Origin: Microbacterium trichothecenolyticum | GTDB taxonomy: Bacteria > Actinomycetota > Actinomycetes > Actinomycetales > Microbacteriaceae | Reading direction: 5' to 3' | Assembly: GCF_030818955.1 (NCBI RefSeq) | Contig: NZ_JAUTBF010000001.1 | Coordinates: forward strand, 3,038,001-3,102,000 | DNA length: 64,000 nt | In this document: positions 24,734-33,103 of the stretch, in pieces | Layout: every line of letters starts with the position of its first letter | Position numbering within the stretch: the first letter of the stretch is position 1 | Made by a program: the position numbers and the translations under genes | The notes under the pieces: generated by a model | Databases searched by the model: none | Told to the model about the DNA's origin: nothing | The model's input: only the letters and a program-made list of their open reading frames with translations

Positions 24734-25860
24734 GCGGTCCCGTCGGCGTCGGCGTCATCGGAGCCGGCGTCATCAGCGACACCTACCTGACGAACCTCAC
24801 CTCGTTCCCCGACGTCGCCGTCGTGATCGTCGGCGACCTGCACACCGAGCGCGCGCGGGCGCGGGCCCAGCAGCACGGCGTGCCGTCGTGGGGTACCGCC
24901 GACGACGTGCTGGCCCACCCCGACGTGCAACTCGTGGTGAACCTCACCGTTCCCGCCGTGCACGTCGAGGTCTCGGCCGCCGCGATCGCCGCGGGCAAGC
25001 ACGTCTGGACCGAGAAGCCGCTGGGGCTCGACCGCGAGAGCACCGCGCGGCTGTTGCGGGATGCCGATGCGGCGGGGCTGCGCATCGGCTCCGCCCCCGA
25101 CACCCTCCTCGGGCCGGGCTTCCAATCGGCCAAGCGCGCCCTCCTGGCCGGGGCCATCGGCGAACCCCTGTTCGCGCAGGCGTCGTTTCAGACGCAGGGG
25201 CCCGACCTCTGGCATCCGGGACCGCAATTCCTCTTCGCTCACGGGGCCGGTCCGTTGCTCGATATGGGGCCCTATTACGTCAGCGCGCTGGTGAGCCTGC
25301 TCGGTCCGGTCGACCGGGTCGCCGCCATCGGCACACGCGCGCGTCGACGACGGCGCATCCACACCGGTCCCGCTGCGGGCGAGGTCTTCGACGTCGAGGT
25401 CCCCACGACCGTGCAGCTGATCGCGGCGTTCGAGAACGGCCTGCAGGCGCAGGGGCAGTTCAGCTTCGACTCGGCACTCGAGCGGCACGGCGTGCTCGAG
25501 GTGCACGGCACCGAGGGCACGCTCGTGCTCCCCGATCCCAACCACTTCGAGGGCGTCATCGCGCGCGTCGAGCCGCTCGGGGTGCTGCTCGACGACGAGC
25601 GTCCCGAGCAGCCGTGGATCGACGTGCCGCAGGAGGGCGTCGTCGTCGGTCGCGGGCTCGGCGTGCTCGACATGGCGCGTGCGATCGCGCAGGACCGGTC
25701 TCACGTGGCCACGGGAGAGCTCGCGTATCACGTGCTCGACGTGCTGCTCTCGGCCGAGGAGTCCGCCGCCGGAGCCGGGTTCGTCACCGTGCGCAGCACG
25801 CTCGACCAACCGGTGCCCGTGGTGCCGAGCGAACTCGACCCGTTCGCCCGCACGCTGTGA
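24730..25860 (+). CDS. Gfo/Idh/MocA family oxidoreductase
   Basis: A 376-residue NAD(P)-dependent sugar dehydrogenase. The N-terminal Rossmann fold reads GVGVIGAGVISDTYLTNLTSFPDV, with VVNLTVPAVHVEVSAAAIAAGKHVWTEKPLGL containing the signature EKP lysine. The C-terminal beta-sheet domain includes LLDMGPYYVSALVSLLG and HGTEGTLVLPDPNHF. A GTG start at 24730 overlaps the isomerase stop. It lies at the end of a two-gene operon that faces a TetR gene. The substrate is likely a sugar or inositol; beyond that I cannot say. Confidence 0.9.
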   Translation: MSGPVGVGVIGAGVISDTYLTNLTSFPDVAVVIVGDLHTERARARAQQHGVPSWGTADDVLAHPDVQLVVNLTVPAVHVEVSAAAIAAGKHVWTEKPLGLDRESTARLLRDADAAGLRIGSAPDTLLGPGFQSAKRALLAGAIGEPLFAQASFQTQGPDLWHPGPQFLFAHGAGPLLDMGPYYVSALVSLLGPVDRVAAIGTRARRRRRIHTGPAAGEVFDVEVPTTVQLIAAFENGLQAQGQFSFDSALERHGVLEVHGTEGTLVLPDPNHFEGVIARVEPLGVLLDDERPEQPWIDVPQEGVVVGRGLGVLDMARAIAQDRSHVATGELAYHVLDVLLSAEESAAGAGFVTVRSTLDQPVPVVPSELDPFARTL

Positions 25861-25878
25861 CGGCGTCCTCGGGCGGCG

Positions 25879-26871
25879 TCATCGGCAGTAGGGCCGCCCG
25901 AGGATGAACAGCCGCCCCCCGATCGCGACCGATTCCGAAGACTCGGCGCTCCAGCGCTCCGCGACGTTGACGCGGACCGTGACCCGATACGACGACAAGA
26001 GCGCGTAATAGCGGTCGGTGGGTACGCGCGTCGAGCGCGTCGAGGGCGAGAGGTTCTGCGCGACGACCTCGCCGTCGACCAGGAGGTCGAAGCTGCGAGG
26101 CTGCCATCCGTCGTACGTCCACGAGATCACGGCACCGCTGTTGCCGTTGTTGGCGCAGGCGATCGCCCACGGTGCCGTCACGCGACCGGCATCGACGCGC
26201 GCGAACGCCCACGTGTCCTCTCCGAGCGCCGCCCACGCCGGGGTTGCCGCGAGGCCGCTGGTGAGCGCCACCGCCGCGACGATCCCCGCCGCCCGGCGAG
26301 CCCGTCGGGTCGTCGGGACGGCCGGCGTGTCGCCCGCGGTCGTGGTCACGGGGGGAGGGGCGTTGTCGTCGCCCTCCTCGTCTTCGCCGCGTCGCAGGGC
26401 GATACTCAGGCACAACAAGAACCCCACCGCGGTCGCCGCCAGGGGCGCGATCTCTCCCGTGCGCAGCCACACGATGGGCAGACCCACCCACGGCACCCGC
26501 AGCACCCCGATGCCCAGGGCGGCATCGGGGTGCAGCGGCGACGTGTCGGCCGACGGGTTGGCATCGCCCTTGGTGATGAACGATCCGTCGTCCGTCACCT
26601 CGACGAGACGGTGCAGCCGCAGGCGGTCGGGCCAGTCGGGGTCGCGTGCCAGCAGAACTCGGCCGGGCACCATCTGCGTGCGGTCGGCGGGCTTGGCGAC
26701 CACGACATCGCCCGCGTCGATGGCCGGGGTCATCGACGCGGTCATGACCGTGGTCGGCGACCACCCGAGCACGACGGGTGCCGCCGCCCAGAAGCCCAGG
26801 GCCAGGACCATCGTGATCGCCGCCCGCGCCGCCGCCACCATGGCGACGACGATCGTGCGCCCCACGCGCAT
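25879..26871 (-). CDS. SipW-type signal peptidase I with extra C-terminal extracellular domain
   Basis: A 330-residue membrane protein. Residues 9-35 form a membrane anchor. The serine peptidase core shows TASMTPAIDAGDVVV with nucleophile Ser46, LRLHRLVEV with His87 replacing the usual lysine, and ITKGDANPSAD near 99, the archaeal/ER-like SipW pattern. A second helix lies near 137-160, then an acidic/proline linker, then a third hydrophobic stretch (IVAAVALTSGLAATPAWA, 197-214) ending in what looks like a cleavage site. About 115 residues follow, resembling a beta-rich secreted domain. Such a substrate-like tail on the peptidase is unusual. It lies four bases after its probable substrate gene and is cotranscribed. 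Confidence 0.8.
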   Translation of the reverse strand: MRVGRTIVVAMVAAARAAITMVLALGFWAAAPVVLGWSPTTVMTASMTPAIDAGDVVVAKPADRTQMVPGRVLLARDPDWPDRLRLHRLVEVTDDGSFITKGDANPSADTSPLHPDAALGIGVLRVPWVGLPIVWLRTGEIAPLAATAVGFLLCLSIALRRGEDEEGDDNAPPPVTTTAGDTPAVPTTRRARRAAGIVAAVALTSGLAATPAWAALGEDTWAFARVDAGRVTAPWAIACANNGNSGAVISWTYDGWQPRSFDLLVDGEVVAQNLSPSTRSTRVPTDRYYALLSSYRVTVRVNVAERWSAESSESVAIGGRLFILGRPYCR

Positions 26872-26875
26872 CGGC

Positions 26876-27466
26876 TCAGCTGTTCTGGGCTTCCCAGACG
26901 AAGGACGTCGCGGCGGTCCCGCCCTGCACGCCGTTCGCCGCGTCGGAGACGAGCTGCCATGTGATGCGGAAGGTGCGGGTCTCGCTGCCCGTGCCGGTCG
27001 GGCTCCACGTGGTCGCCCCGTTGCCGAACGAGGTGTGCGCGCCGGTGAATCCGGCGAGGCGCCCATCGAAGACGGTGGACTGCGACGAGAACCCGGTGCA
27101 CGAGCCGTACCCGCCGCCGACGCCCTGCTCGATCTTCAGCGTCAGGTTGTCGGCGAGCCCGTTGGTGCTGCTGACGTTGGCGGCATACAGGCGCACCTGC
27201 GAAGCGAGCGTGCCGGTCGAGGTGACGGCGATGCAGTTCTGGCCACCGTCGCCCGGCTTGGCGTTGGTGGCGCTGAACAGTGCGCGACCGGCGTCGTCGT
27301 CGTCGATCTGGACGGTACCGGCCCGCCAGTTGTTGCCCTCGTTCGAGGTGGTGCCGCTGAAGGCGGCGTACGAGCTGGTCGACACCAGCACGCCCGCCGC
27401 GATGACGGCGGCGGGAATCGCGATCACGGTCGCGATGCGAGAGGAACGGCGAGTGAGCTTCGGCAT
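26876..27466 (-). CDS. SipW-dependent secreted protein (TasA/CalY-like)
   Basis: A 196-residue protein with a SipW-type signal: positively charged start, hydrophobic IATVIAIPAAVIAAGVLVS, then SSYAAFSGTTSNEGN, the cleavage-region pattern typical of TasA/camelysin-like substrates. The mature domain is small, polar and beta-rich (GRALFSATNAKPGDGGQNCI, LYAANVSS, TFRITWQLVSDAANG) with two cysteine-containing segments. ATG 27466 follows GGGAGATTGTCC. The SipW-type peptidase gene comes four bases downstream, so it is almost surely the substrate of that enzyme. In Bacillus such proteins build matrix fibres; whether this one does is unknown. Confidence 0.8.
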   Translation of the reverse strand: MPKLTRRSSRIATVIAIPAAVIAAGVLVSTSSYAAFSGTTSNEGNNWRAGTVQIDDDDAGRALFSATNAKPGDGGQNCIAVTSTGTLASQVRLYAANVSSTNGLADNLTLKIEQGVGGGYGSCTGFSSQSTVFDGRLAGFTGAHTSFGNGATTWSPTGTGSETRTFRITWQLVSDAANGVQGGTAATSFVWEAQNS

Positions 27467-27675
27467 GGACAATCTCCCGACGAGAGTGACGGTGCGTGGA
27501 CAGGCAGCACAGTAGAAAAACGCCCAGCCACACGCGTGACACGCCCCCCTCTTGACAATCCCCCTTCACCATGCATGTATTCACGAGAATGGAGGCGTCG
27601 TCCGGTGCGGCGGGTGTCGGTGTCCCGTTCCGCCCGCCGACCACGGTGCCGGTGTTCCGTCCCGCCCGCCGACCA

Positions 27676-27744
27676 CGCATAAACGCTTCTCGCGCGCATA
27701 AACGCGCTCTGCACGTGTTTCTGCGCGCGGATAGCGTTTATGCG
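27676..27744 (+). repeat. 69-bp ATAAACGC palindromic element, copy 1
   Basis: The ends CGCATAAACGC and GCGTTTATGCG are perfect inverted repeats, and an inner GCATAAACGCG block pairs partly with GTGTTTCTGCGCGC. The element aligns without gaps to copies at 35336-35404 (reverse) and 54214-54282; 57 of 69 bases match the latter. A run of GGCGT units follows it. It occupies the gap between the CalY-like gene and the MFS gene, where nothing else is seen. Confidence 0.85.
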
Positions 27745-27809
27745 TGGCGTGGCGTGGCGTGGCGGTGGCGCGGCGTGGCGGCCTCGACCGGCCGCGGGTG
27801 CGCGCGGCG

Positions 27810-29184
27810 TCAGGCGCCGTGGCGCGGGCGCGGGTTCATGCGCGGCTCGCGCTCGCCCGGCGGCAGGGGCAGCGGGGTGGTGCCGGCGACCTCGTCGCTG
27901 AAGTCCTCCGGCTCGGGCGTGACGGTGTGCAGCGGCTGCGTCTCGTTCTACCGTGAGGCGGAACCGCCGAGTCTCGTGGCGGTGCACGCGGCCCGAGGCG
28001 AGCGTCCAGGTCGCGCCGATCCCGCACGCCACGAAGGCGACGGCGGCGGCGAGGCCGATCGCCACGCGCGGGCCGAACTCGCCGGCGACGGCACCCACGA
28101 TGGGGGCGCCGACGGGAGTTCCCCCCAGCAGGATCGCCATGTACAGCGCCAGCACTCGCCCCCGCAGGGCGGGGTCGGTGGTCGTCTGCACGTATCCGTT
28201 CGCGGTGGTCAGGGTGGTCACGACCATGAAGCCGGTGATCACCAGGGTCGCCGCGTACGCGCCGTAGCTGGGTGCGAAGACCGAGAGAGTGGATGCCACG
28301 GCGAAGCCGCCGGTGCCCAGGATCACCACGCGCATCCGCGCACGCTCGCGGCGAGCGGCGAGCAGTGCGCCCGTCAGCGACCCGATCGCCACGAACGAGC
28401 TGAGCAGTCCGAACCCGTCGGCGCCGCGACCGAACTCCAGCGCCATGGTCGAGGCGAAGATCGGGAAGTTCATGCCGAAGGCCCCGAGCAGGAACACCAT
28501 CACGAAGGTCACGACGAGGTCGGGACGCCGGGCGACATAGCGGAAGCCGTCGGCGAGGCGGGCGGGGCCGCCGCGTCGATGGTGCACGACGAGTTCGTGC
28601 GGGCGCATGGCGAGCAGCGCGCCGATCATCGCCAGGAACGTGAACGCGTTGACGAGGAACACCCACCCGGTACCGACGACGACGATCATCACGCCCGCGA
28701 CGGCCGGGCCGATCAGTCGGGCGGTGTTGAACGACGCGGCGTTGAGGGCGACCGCGTTGGAGGCGTTCTCTTGGGCGACCAGATCGGAGACGAACGCCTG
28801 CCGCGCGGGATTGTCGAAGGCGGTCACCACGCCCAGGGCGAGCGCGAATCCGTACATCAGGGGAAGAGTCATCGCGCCGGTGAGCAGCAGGATGCCGAGG
28901 GCGACGGCGAGCAGCAGCAGGGCCGCCTGCGTGCACATGATGAGTTTGCGCCGATCGAAGCGGTCGGCCACCCAGCCGGTCACGCTCACCAGCAGCAGCG
29001 GAGGGGCGAACTGCAGAGCCATGGTGACGCCCATCGCGGCGGCGTCGTTGTCGGTGAGCTGCGTGAGCACGACCCAGTTCTGCGCCGTGGCCTGCATCCA
29101 TGCGCCGACGTTCGAGACGAGTGCGCCGAAGAACCACACGCGGTAGTTGAAGATCGACAGCGACCGGAACATCGAGGTGCTCAT
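27810..29184 (-). CDS. MFS exporter (EntS-like) with a C-terminal frameshift
   Basis: A major facilitator with about 12 helices (MSTSMFRSLSIFNYRVWFFGALVSNVGAWMQ at the start, GWVADRFDRRKLIMC in the first loop, DNPARQAFVSDLVAQENASNAVALN), like enterobactin/multidrug exporters. After HRHETRRFRLTV the sequence shifts frame near 27949. In the other frame it continues NETQPLHTVTPEPEDFSDEV to a stop at 27810, clearly the native acidic tail. As read literally, the frame runs to 27424 through repeats and into the CalY-like gene. All membrane helices precede the shift, so transport may survive. The start overlaps the MarR stop by four bases, which suggests MarR control. Confidence 0.82.
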
Positions 29185-29660
29185 CGCTCGGCCATCTTCC
29201 TCATGATCTCGGCCGCGCGCGCCAGGGCCTCACGCTCGTCGGGGGCGAGGCTGCTCAGGGCCTCCTCCAGCCACGCGTCGCGGCGGCGCACGGTCTCGTC
29301 GACCACTGCGCGTCCGTCGTCGGTGAGGTCGATCGTGACTTTTCGCCGGTCGACCTCGTCGGGCGTGCGCGTGAGGTAGCCGGCGTTCTCGAGCAGTGTG
29401 ACCGTGCGGTTCATCGACGGTGCGGTGACCCGCTCGCGGTCGGCCAACTGGCCCAGGGTGTGCGCGCCGTGCACGGTGAGGGCCGCCAGGACGGCGAACT
29501 GTCCGTCGCTCATGGTGTCGACGGCGCGTTGCGCTCGCAGGCGCCGCGCGAGGCGGAACGTCGCCATGCGCAGGTCGGATGCCGCGGCGCTGAGGTCGGG
29601 GGCCGGGGTGCGGGCGAACGTCAGGTCGGGGAGGGGGGATGCGTCGACGCTGTCATTCAT
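29181..29660 (-). CDS. MarR family transcriptional regulator
   Basis: A 159-residue winged-helix regulator: LRMATFRLARRLRAQRAVDTMSDGQFAVLAAL, then the recognition region TLGQLADRERVTAPSMNRTVTLLENAGYLTRTPDEVDRRKVTIDLT (read in parts), typical MarR wing DRRKV. ATG 29660 gives a standard-length N-terminus; an alternative six residues upstream lies inside the operator. It is followed with ATGA overlap by the MFS exporter it presumably represses. A long spaced palindrome lies just upstream of its start. Confidence 0.9.
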   Translation of the reverse strand: MNDSVDASPLPDLTFARTPAPDLSAAASDLRMATFRLARRLRAQRAVDTMSDGQFAVLAALTVHGAHTLGQLADRERVTAPSMNRTVTLLENAGYLTRTPDEVDRRKVTIDLTDDGRAVVDETVRRRDAWLEEALSSLAPDEREALARAAEIMRKMAER

Positions 29661-29670
29661 GTTCGTGATA

Positions 29671-29698
29671 GTTAGCATAGCTCATTAGCGTTGCTAAC
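29671..29698. promoter_or_regulatory. MarR operator candidate
   Basis: GTTAGCA (29671-29677) and TGCTAAC (29692-29698) are perfect inverted repeats 14 bases apart, in an AT-rich segment just upstream of the marR start. TTAGC occurs a third time in between. This position suits autoregulation of the marR-MFS operon. Confidence 0.6.
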
Positions 29699-29901
29699 AA
29701 AAGACGGCGAGGGTGGAACGTCGCCACGAACGCCTTATGCACACGGGAGAGGCCCGTGTAAAGCCCCCCTTTCCCGGCCGGTCCGATGCGTAACCTGGCC
29801 GCGACGTGTCGTTCGACGGGCGCCCACGTCGTTTCTCGCCGCCCGTTCCCCTGCCGTGGACGATCACGTCGGTGATCAACGAGTCAGCCGGGAGGCGAAA
29901 C

Positions 29902-30219
29902 GTGTCGCCACATCCCTCGCCGTCGTCGTCGATCTTCCTGGTCGGCGCGTCCGGTCTCGTGCTGGCCGGCGGAGTGTTGTTCGCCGTCCACCTCTCGCAG
30001 AACCCGCCCGCGGCCTGCGCGCACGTGGTGGTGGCCGGTCTCTGCCTCGTATCCGCCTCGCTCTACGCGGTGGTCTGGGGTGCCCTCCGTCTCCGGCGCC
30101 CACCGCGTCCCCCACGGGGCCCGAACCGCGACGAGTCGCACGCTGCGCCGAACGCCTCGAGCGCCGCTGTGCGGCCGGTCGATACGCTGCAGGTCGCCTC
30201 TCGACACCGCGGCTGGTGA
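29902..30219 (+). CDS. Small two-helix membrane protein of unknown function
   Basis: A 105-residue hypothetical protein. GTG 29902 follows CCGGGAGGCGAAA, a good ribosome site; an open frame upstream to 29806 lacks one. Two hydrophobic segments are clear: SIFLVGASGLVLAGGVLFAV and AHVVVAGLCLVSASLYAVVW, separated by a short loop. A basic, proline-rich cytoplasmic tail follows (RLRRPPRPPRGPNRDES). It does not resemble a family I recognise. A TAACCT box at 29788-29793 could be its promoter. The neighbouring genes do not suggest a role. Confidence 0.55.
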   Translation: MSPHPSPSSSIFLVGASGLVLAGGVLFAVHLSQNPPAACAHVVVAGLCLVSASLYAVVWGALRLRRPPRPPRGPNRDESHAAPNASSAAVRPVDTLQVASRHRGW

Positions 30220-30238
30220 CCCCGAAGAGCCCCCTGCC

Positions 30239-30244
30239 TAGACT
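30239..30244 (+). promoter_or_regulatory. Putative -10 box for a leaderless transcript
   Basis: TAGACT ends exactly six bases before the ATG of the hydrolase gene at 30251; no ribosome site lies between. Confidence 0.45.
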
Positions 30245-30250
30245 CGGCCC

Positions 30251-31099
30251 ATGCCCGAGTTCGTCGACGCCTACGGGATCACGATCGTCTACGACGCGTA
30301 CGAGGCCGAACGCCCCCGGGCGGTCGTGCACCTGCTGCACGGTGTCGGCGAGCACGCGGGGCGGTACGCCGCCCTTGTCGCCGCACTCGTGGCTGAGGGG
30401 TACACCGTCTACGCCGACGATCATCGCGGTCACGGGCGCACGGGCCTCGGTCAGTGGGGTGGCGATCACGGCAAGCTGGGCCGTCTCGGCCCCGGCGGCC
30501 TGGGTGCGGCGCGCGACGCCGTCTGGACCCTTTGCCAGCGCATCCGCGAGCAGCACCCCGATCTTCCGCTCGTGCTCCTCGGACACTCGTGGGGGTCGTT
30601 CCTCGCGCAGATGCTGCTGAACCGGCATCCGGATTCCTTCGACGCGGTCGTACTGAGCGGATCGGCCCTGCGCTGGCCCGGTTCGCTGAACGCGGGCGAT
30701 CTCAACGCCCCGTGGAAGCACCTGCGGGGTTCGGGCATGGAGTGGCTCTCGAGCGATGAGCAGATCGGACGCGACTTCGTCGCCGACCCGCTCACGACGT
30801 CGGTGCCGCTGCGCACGCTGTTCGGCCCGGTCGAGGCGGCGAAGCTGTTCGGGCGCCCCCGGCGCGATCTCGGTCGCGACGTTCCCCTCCTCCTCCTGGT
30901 GGGGCGCGACGACACCGTCGGAGGTCCGCGAAGCGTTCACCGTCTCGCTGACGCCTACCGGCAGCGCTCCGGGCTGACCGACGTGACGACCCTGGTGTAT
31001 CCGGGTGCCCGCCACGAGATCTTCGCCGAGGCGTGCCAGGCCGAGGTCCGCGCCGATCTGCTCGCCTGGCTCGACGCGCGGCTGCCCGCGCGTCTCTGA
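30251..31099 (+). CDS. Alpha/beta hydrolase, monoacylglycerol-lipase-like
   Basis: A 282-residue serine hydrolase of the lysophospholipase/monoglyceride lipase group (Hydrolase_4). HLLHGVGEHAGRYAALV carries the oxyanion HG motif, DDHRGHGRTG is characteristic, LLGHSWGSFLAQML holds the nucleophile, LLLVGRDDTVGG the aspartate and YPGARHEIFAE the histidine. No signal peptide is present, so it acts in the cytoplasm. It probably hydrolyses monoacylglycerol or related esters. It is a single gene, with a TAGACT box placed for leaderless transcription. Confidence 0.88.
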   Translation: MPEFVDAYGITIVYDAYEAERPRAVVHLLHGVGEHAGRYAALVAALVAEGYTVYADDHRGHGRTGLGQWGGDHGKLGRLGPGGLGAARDAVWTLCQRIREQHPDLPLVLLGHSWGSFLAQMLLNRHPDSFDAVVLSGSALRWPGSLNAGDLNAPWKHLRGSGMEWLSSDEQIGRDFVADPLTTSVPLRTLFGPVEAAKLFGRPRRDLGRDVPLLLLVGRDDTVGGPRSVHRLADAYRQRSGLTDVTTLVYPGARHEIFAEACQAEVRADLLAWLDARLPARL

Positions 31100-31163
31100 C
31101 GCGGCGCGCTCATCGCACCGGAGGGGCGCGGTCCCTCGCCGTGGCCGCCGCGTCGCGCGGGGG

Positions 31164-32072
31164 TCAGCCCGCGGCATCCGTCGCCCGCGCCGCCACGATC
31201 TGCAACGCTCGCAGCACGCGGCGGACCGCGGCGTAGGCCAGGGCATCGGGGCGCGCGAGGGCATCGACGTGTCGTACGAGCGTCAGATCGGACAGTGGGC
31301 GCAGCACGAGGCCGTCGACGGCGAGCGGGATCGCGGTCGTTCGCGGCATGACGGCGATCGCGGCTCCCGCGCGCACGACCTCGGCGGTGACCGAGAACTC
31401 GTTGATGCGGTGGGCGATCTCGAGCGGGCGTCCGACGTGCGCGGCCAGGTGGTCGAGCACGCCCGCGAGCGGGAAACCCGGGTGCACCGACACCCACCGC
31501 TCCTCGGCGAGGTCGCGGGCGACGAGCCGCTCCCGCGCTGCTAGCGGGTGCGCCGCGGGCAGCGCGATGTCGAGGGGCTCGGTCAGCAGTTCGGTGGCCA
31601 CCACGCGTCCGCGCGGCCAGGGGGCGTCGTGGGCGAGCCGGTGGGCGACGACGAGGTCGTGATCGGCCGTCAACCCGGGAAAGTCGCGGTGCGCGACGTC
31701 GGCATCGGCGAGGTGCAGGGGAGGGATGCCGTCGAGCTCGCGCAGCAGCGGACCGAACAGCGCGAGCCCGGCGCTGTGGAATGCCGAGACCCGTACCGGC
31801 CGATCGGTGTCGTCGAGGAACGCGCCCACCGCCTCGCGTGCGGCGGTCAACGCCTCGTCGACCCGGGTGCCCGCCGCGGCCAGCGCCTCGCCCGCGGGAG
31901 TCAGGACGAGCACCCGCCCCCGTCGTGTCGTGAGGGGCACGGGCACGCGTGCCTGAAGGCTGGCGATCTGCTGCGACACCGCCGACGGCGAGACGCGCAG
32001 GGCCTGGGCGACGGCGGCCACGCTCCCGCGGTCGGCGAGCTCGCGGAGCAGGCGGAGGTGTGCGGCATCCAT
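31164..32072 (-). CDS. LysR family transcriptional regulator
   Basis: A 302-residue LysR-type regulator. The N-terminal winged helix reads MDAAHLRLLRELADRGSVAAVAQALRVSPSAVSQQIASLQARV (in parts), followed by the effector domain (PVRVSAFHSAGLALFGPLL, VVAHRLAHD, ALPAAHPLAARERL). It starts nearly at its own operator-like palindrome, with a TAAGTT box seven bases before the ATG, so its mRNA is probably leaderless. It diverges from an EamA-family exporter, the classical LysR/target layout. Confidence 0.9.
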   Translation of the reverse strand: MDAAHLRLLRELADRGSVAAVAQALRVSPSAVSQQIASLQARVPVPLTTRRGRVLVLTPAGEALAAAGTRVDEALTAAREAVGAFLDDTDRPVRVSAFHSAGLALFGPLLRELDGIPPLHLADADVAHRDFPGLTADHDLVVAHRLAHDAPWPRGRVVATELLTEPLDIALPAAHPLAARERLVARDLAEERWVSVHPGFPLAGVLDHLAAHVGRPLEIAHRINEFSVTAEVVRAGAAIAVMPRTTAIPLAVDGLVLRPLSDLTLVRHVDALARPDALAYAAVRRVLRALQIVAARATDAAG

Positions 32073-32085
32073 AAGTGTGAACTTA
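32072..32085. promoter_or_regulatory. LysR-type palindrome overlapping the lysR start
   Basis: TAAGT-GTGA-ACTTA is a 5+5 inverted repeat matching the T-N11-A LysR pattern. It overlaps the first base of the regulator gene and its TAAGTT -10 box, suggesting autorepression, and sits 59 bases before the EamA start. Confidence 0.5.
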
Positions 32086-32143
32086 CGTCACGATGAAGAA
32101 CCTCGCGCTTGTTCTTCCGGTTTGCGCGCACGAGGCTGGGTCC

Positions 32144-33094
32144 ATGACCCGCCGCGCCTCCGAGATCCTCGTCGATGGTCTGCTCGTGGCGGTGGCCGCG
32201 GTGTGGGGTGCGAGCTTCCTCGCCGCCAAAGAGCTCACGGGCGAGGTGGGGGTCGCGCCCGCCGTGGCCCTGCGTTTCCTCGTCGCCGCGACCGCACTCG
32301 GGCTCGTCTGCCTCGTGCGTCGCGAACGGATGCCGCGCGGCCGAGGCCTCGCGATCGCCGCGCTGCTCGGCTGTTCGCAGGCCGCCATCATCGGGCTCGA
32401 GACCGCGGGAGTGCACCTGACCTCCGCGACCAACGCGGGACTGCTCATCAGCCTGGCGCTGATCTTCACGCCCCTGCTCGAGAGCATCGCGTCGCGGACG
32501 TGGCTGCCGCGGTCCTACTTCGTGGCCGCCGTGGCCGCGGTCGTCGGTGTGGCGCTGCTGGTGTCGGGCGGCGGGTTCCGCCTGCCGACCATCGGCGACG
32601 CCCTGGTCATCGCTGCCGCCGCGGTGCGCGCCGTGCACGTGACGGCGAGCGCGCGGCTCACCCGCGGGCGGCATGACAGCACGTTCGCGGTGGTGCTCGT
32701 GCAGCTCGCCGTGTGCGCGGCCACGTCGGCGGCGGTGGCCGGTGCCGACCTCCCCGTCGCCGTCGGCCGGCTCACGGCATCCGGATGGGTGAACGTGCTG
32801 TTTCTCGGACTGATGTGCTCGGTGTTCGCGTTCGTCGTGCAGTTGTGGGCGATTCGCCGCACCTCGGCGACGCGCGCGAGCATCCTCATGGGCACCGAGC
32901 CGGTGTGGGCCGTCGTCGTGGGCGTGGTCATCGGCGGCGACGTTCTCGGCGCGCCGGGCGTTGTGGGTGCCGCTCTCATCGTGGCCGCGTCGTATGCCGG
33001 CCAGGCCATCGAGCGCCGTCACCGTCGTGCGCTCGCGGCTCGCGACGCCGGGCAGTCGTCCGACTCCGTGCTGGTCGCCGCGCCACCGCCGTAG
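32144..33094 (+). CDS. EamA family transporter (DMT superfamily)
   Basis: A 316-residue membrane protein with about ten helices in two EamA repeats: LVAVAAVWGASFLAAKELTG opens the first (WGxxF signature) and LIMGTEPVWAVVVGVVIGGDVLGAPGVVGAALIVAA closes the second (in parts). The family exports metabolites such as amino acids or drugs. ATG 32144 starts directly before the first helix; an in-frame ATG at 32093 would add 17 residues and abut the LysR palindrome. Divergent LysR is the likely regulator. Confidence 0.87.
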   Translation: MTRRASEILVDGLLVAVAAVWGASFLAAKELTGEVGVAPAVALRFLVAATALGLVCLVRRERMPRGRGLAIAALLGCSQAAIIGLETAGVHLTSATNAGLLISLALIFTPLLESIASRTWLPRSYFVAAVAAVVGVALLVSGGGFRLPTIGDALVIAAAAVRAVHVTASARLTRGRHDSTFAVVLVQLAVCAATSAAVAGADLPVAVGRLTASGWVNVLFLGLMCSVFAFVVQLWAIRRTSATRASILMGTEPVWAVVVGVVIGGDVLGAPGVVGAALIVAASYAGQAIERRHRRALAARDAGQSSDSVLVAAPPP

Positions 33095-33097
33095 GCT
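33092..33097 (+). promoter_or_regulatory. Putative -10 box for a leaderless transcript
   Basis: TAGGCT ends six bases before ATG 33104, immediately after the EamA stop. The six-base spacer GGGGGG could also act weakly as a ribosome site. Confidence 0.4.
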
Positions 33098-33103
33098 GGG
33101 GGG

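Noticed and set aside
27424..27809. Literal C-terminal extension of the MFS exporter to 27424
   Set aside because: It crosses a repeat element and overlaps the next gene. The other frame restores a normal acidic tail, so the extension is a frameshift product.
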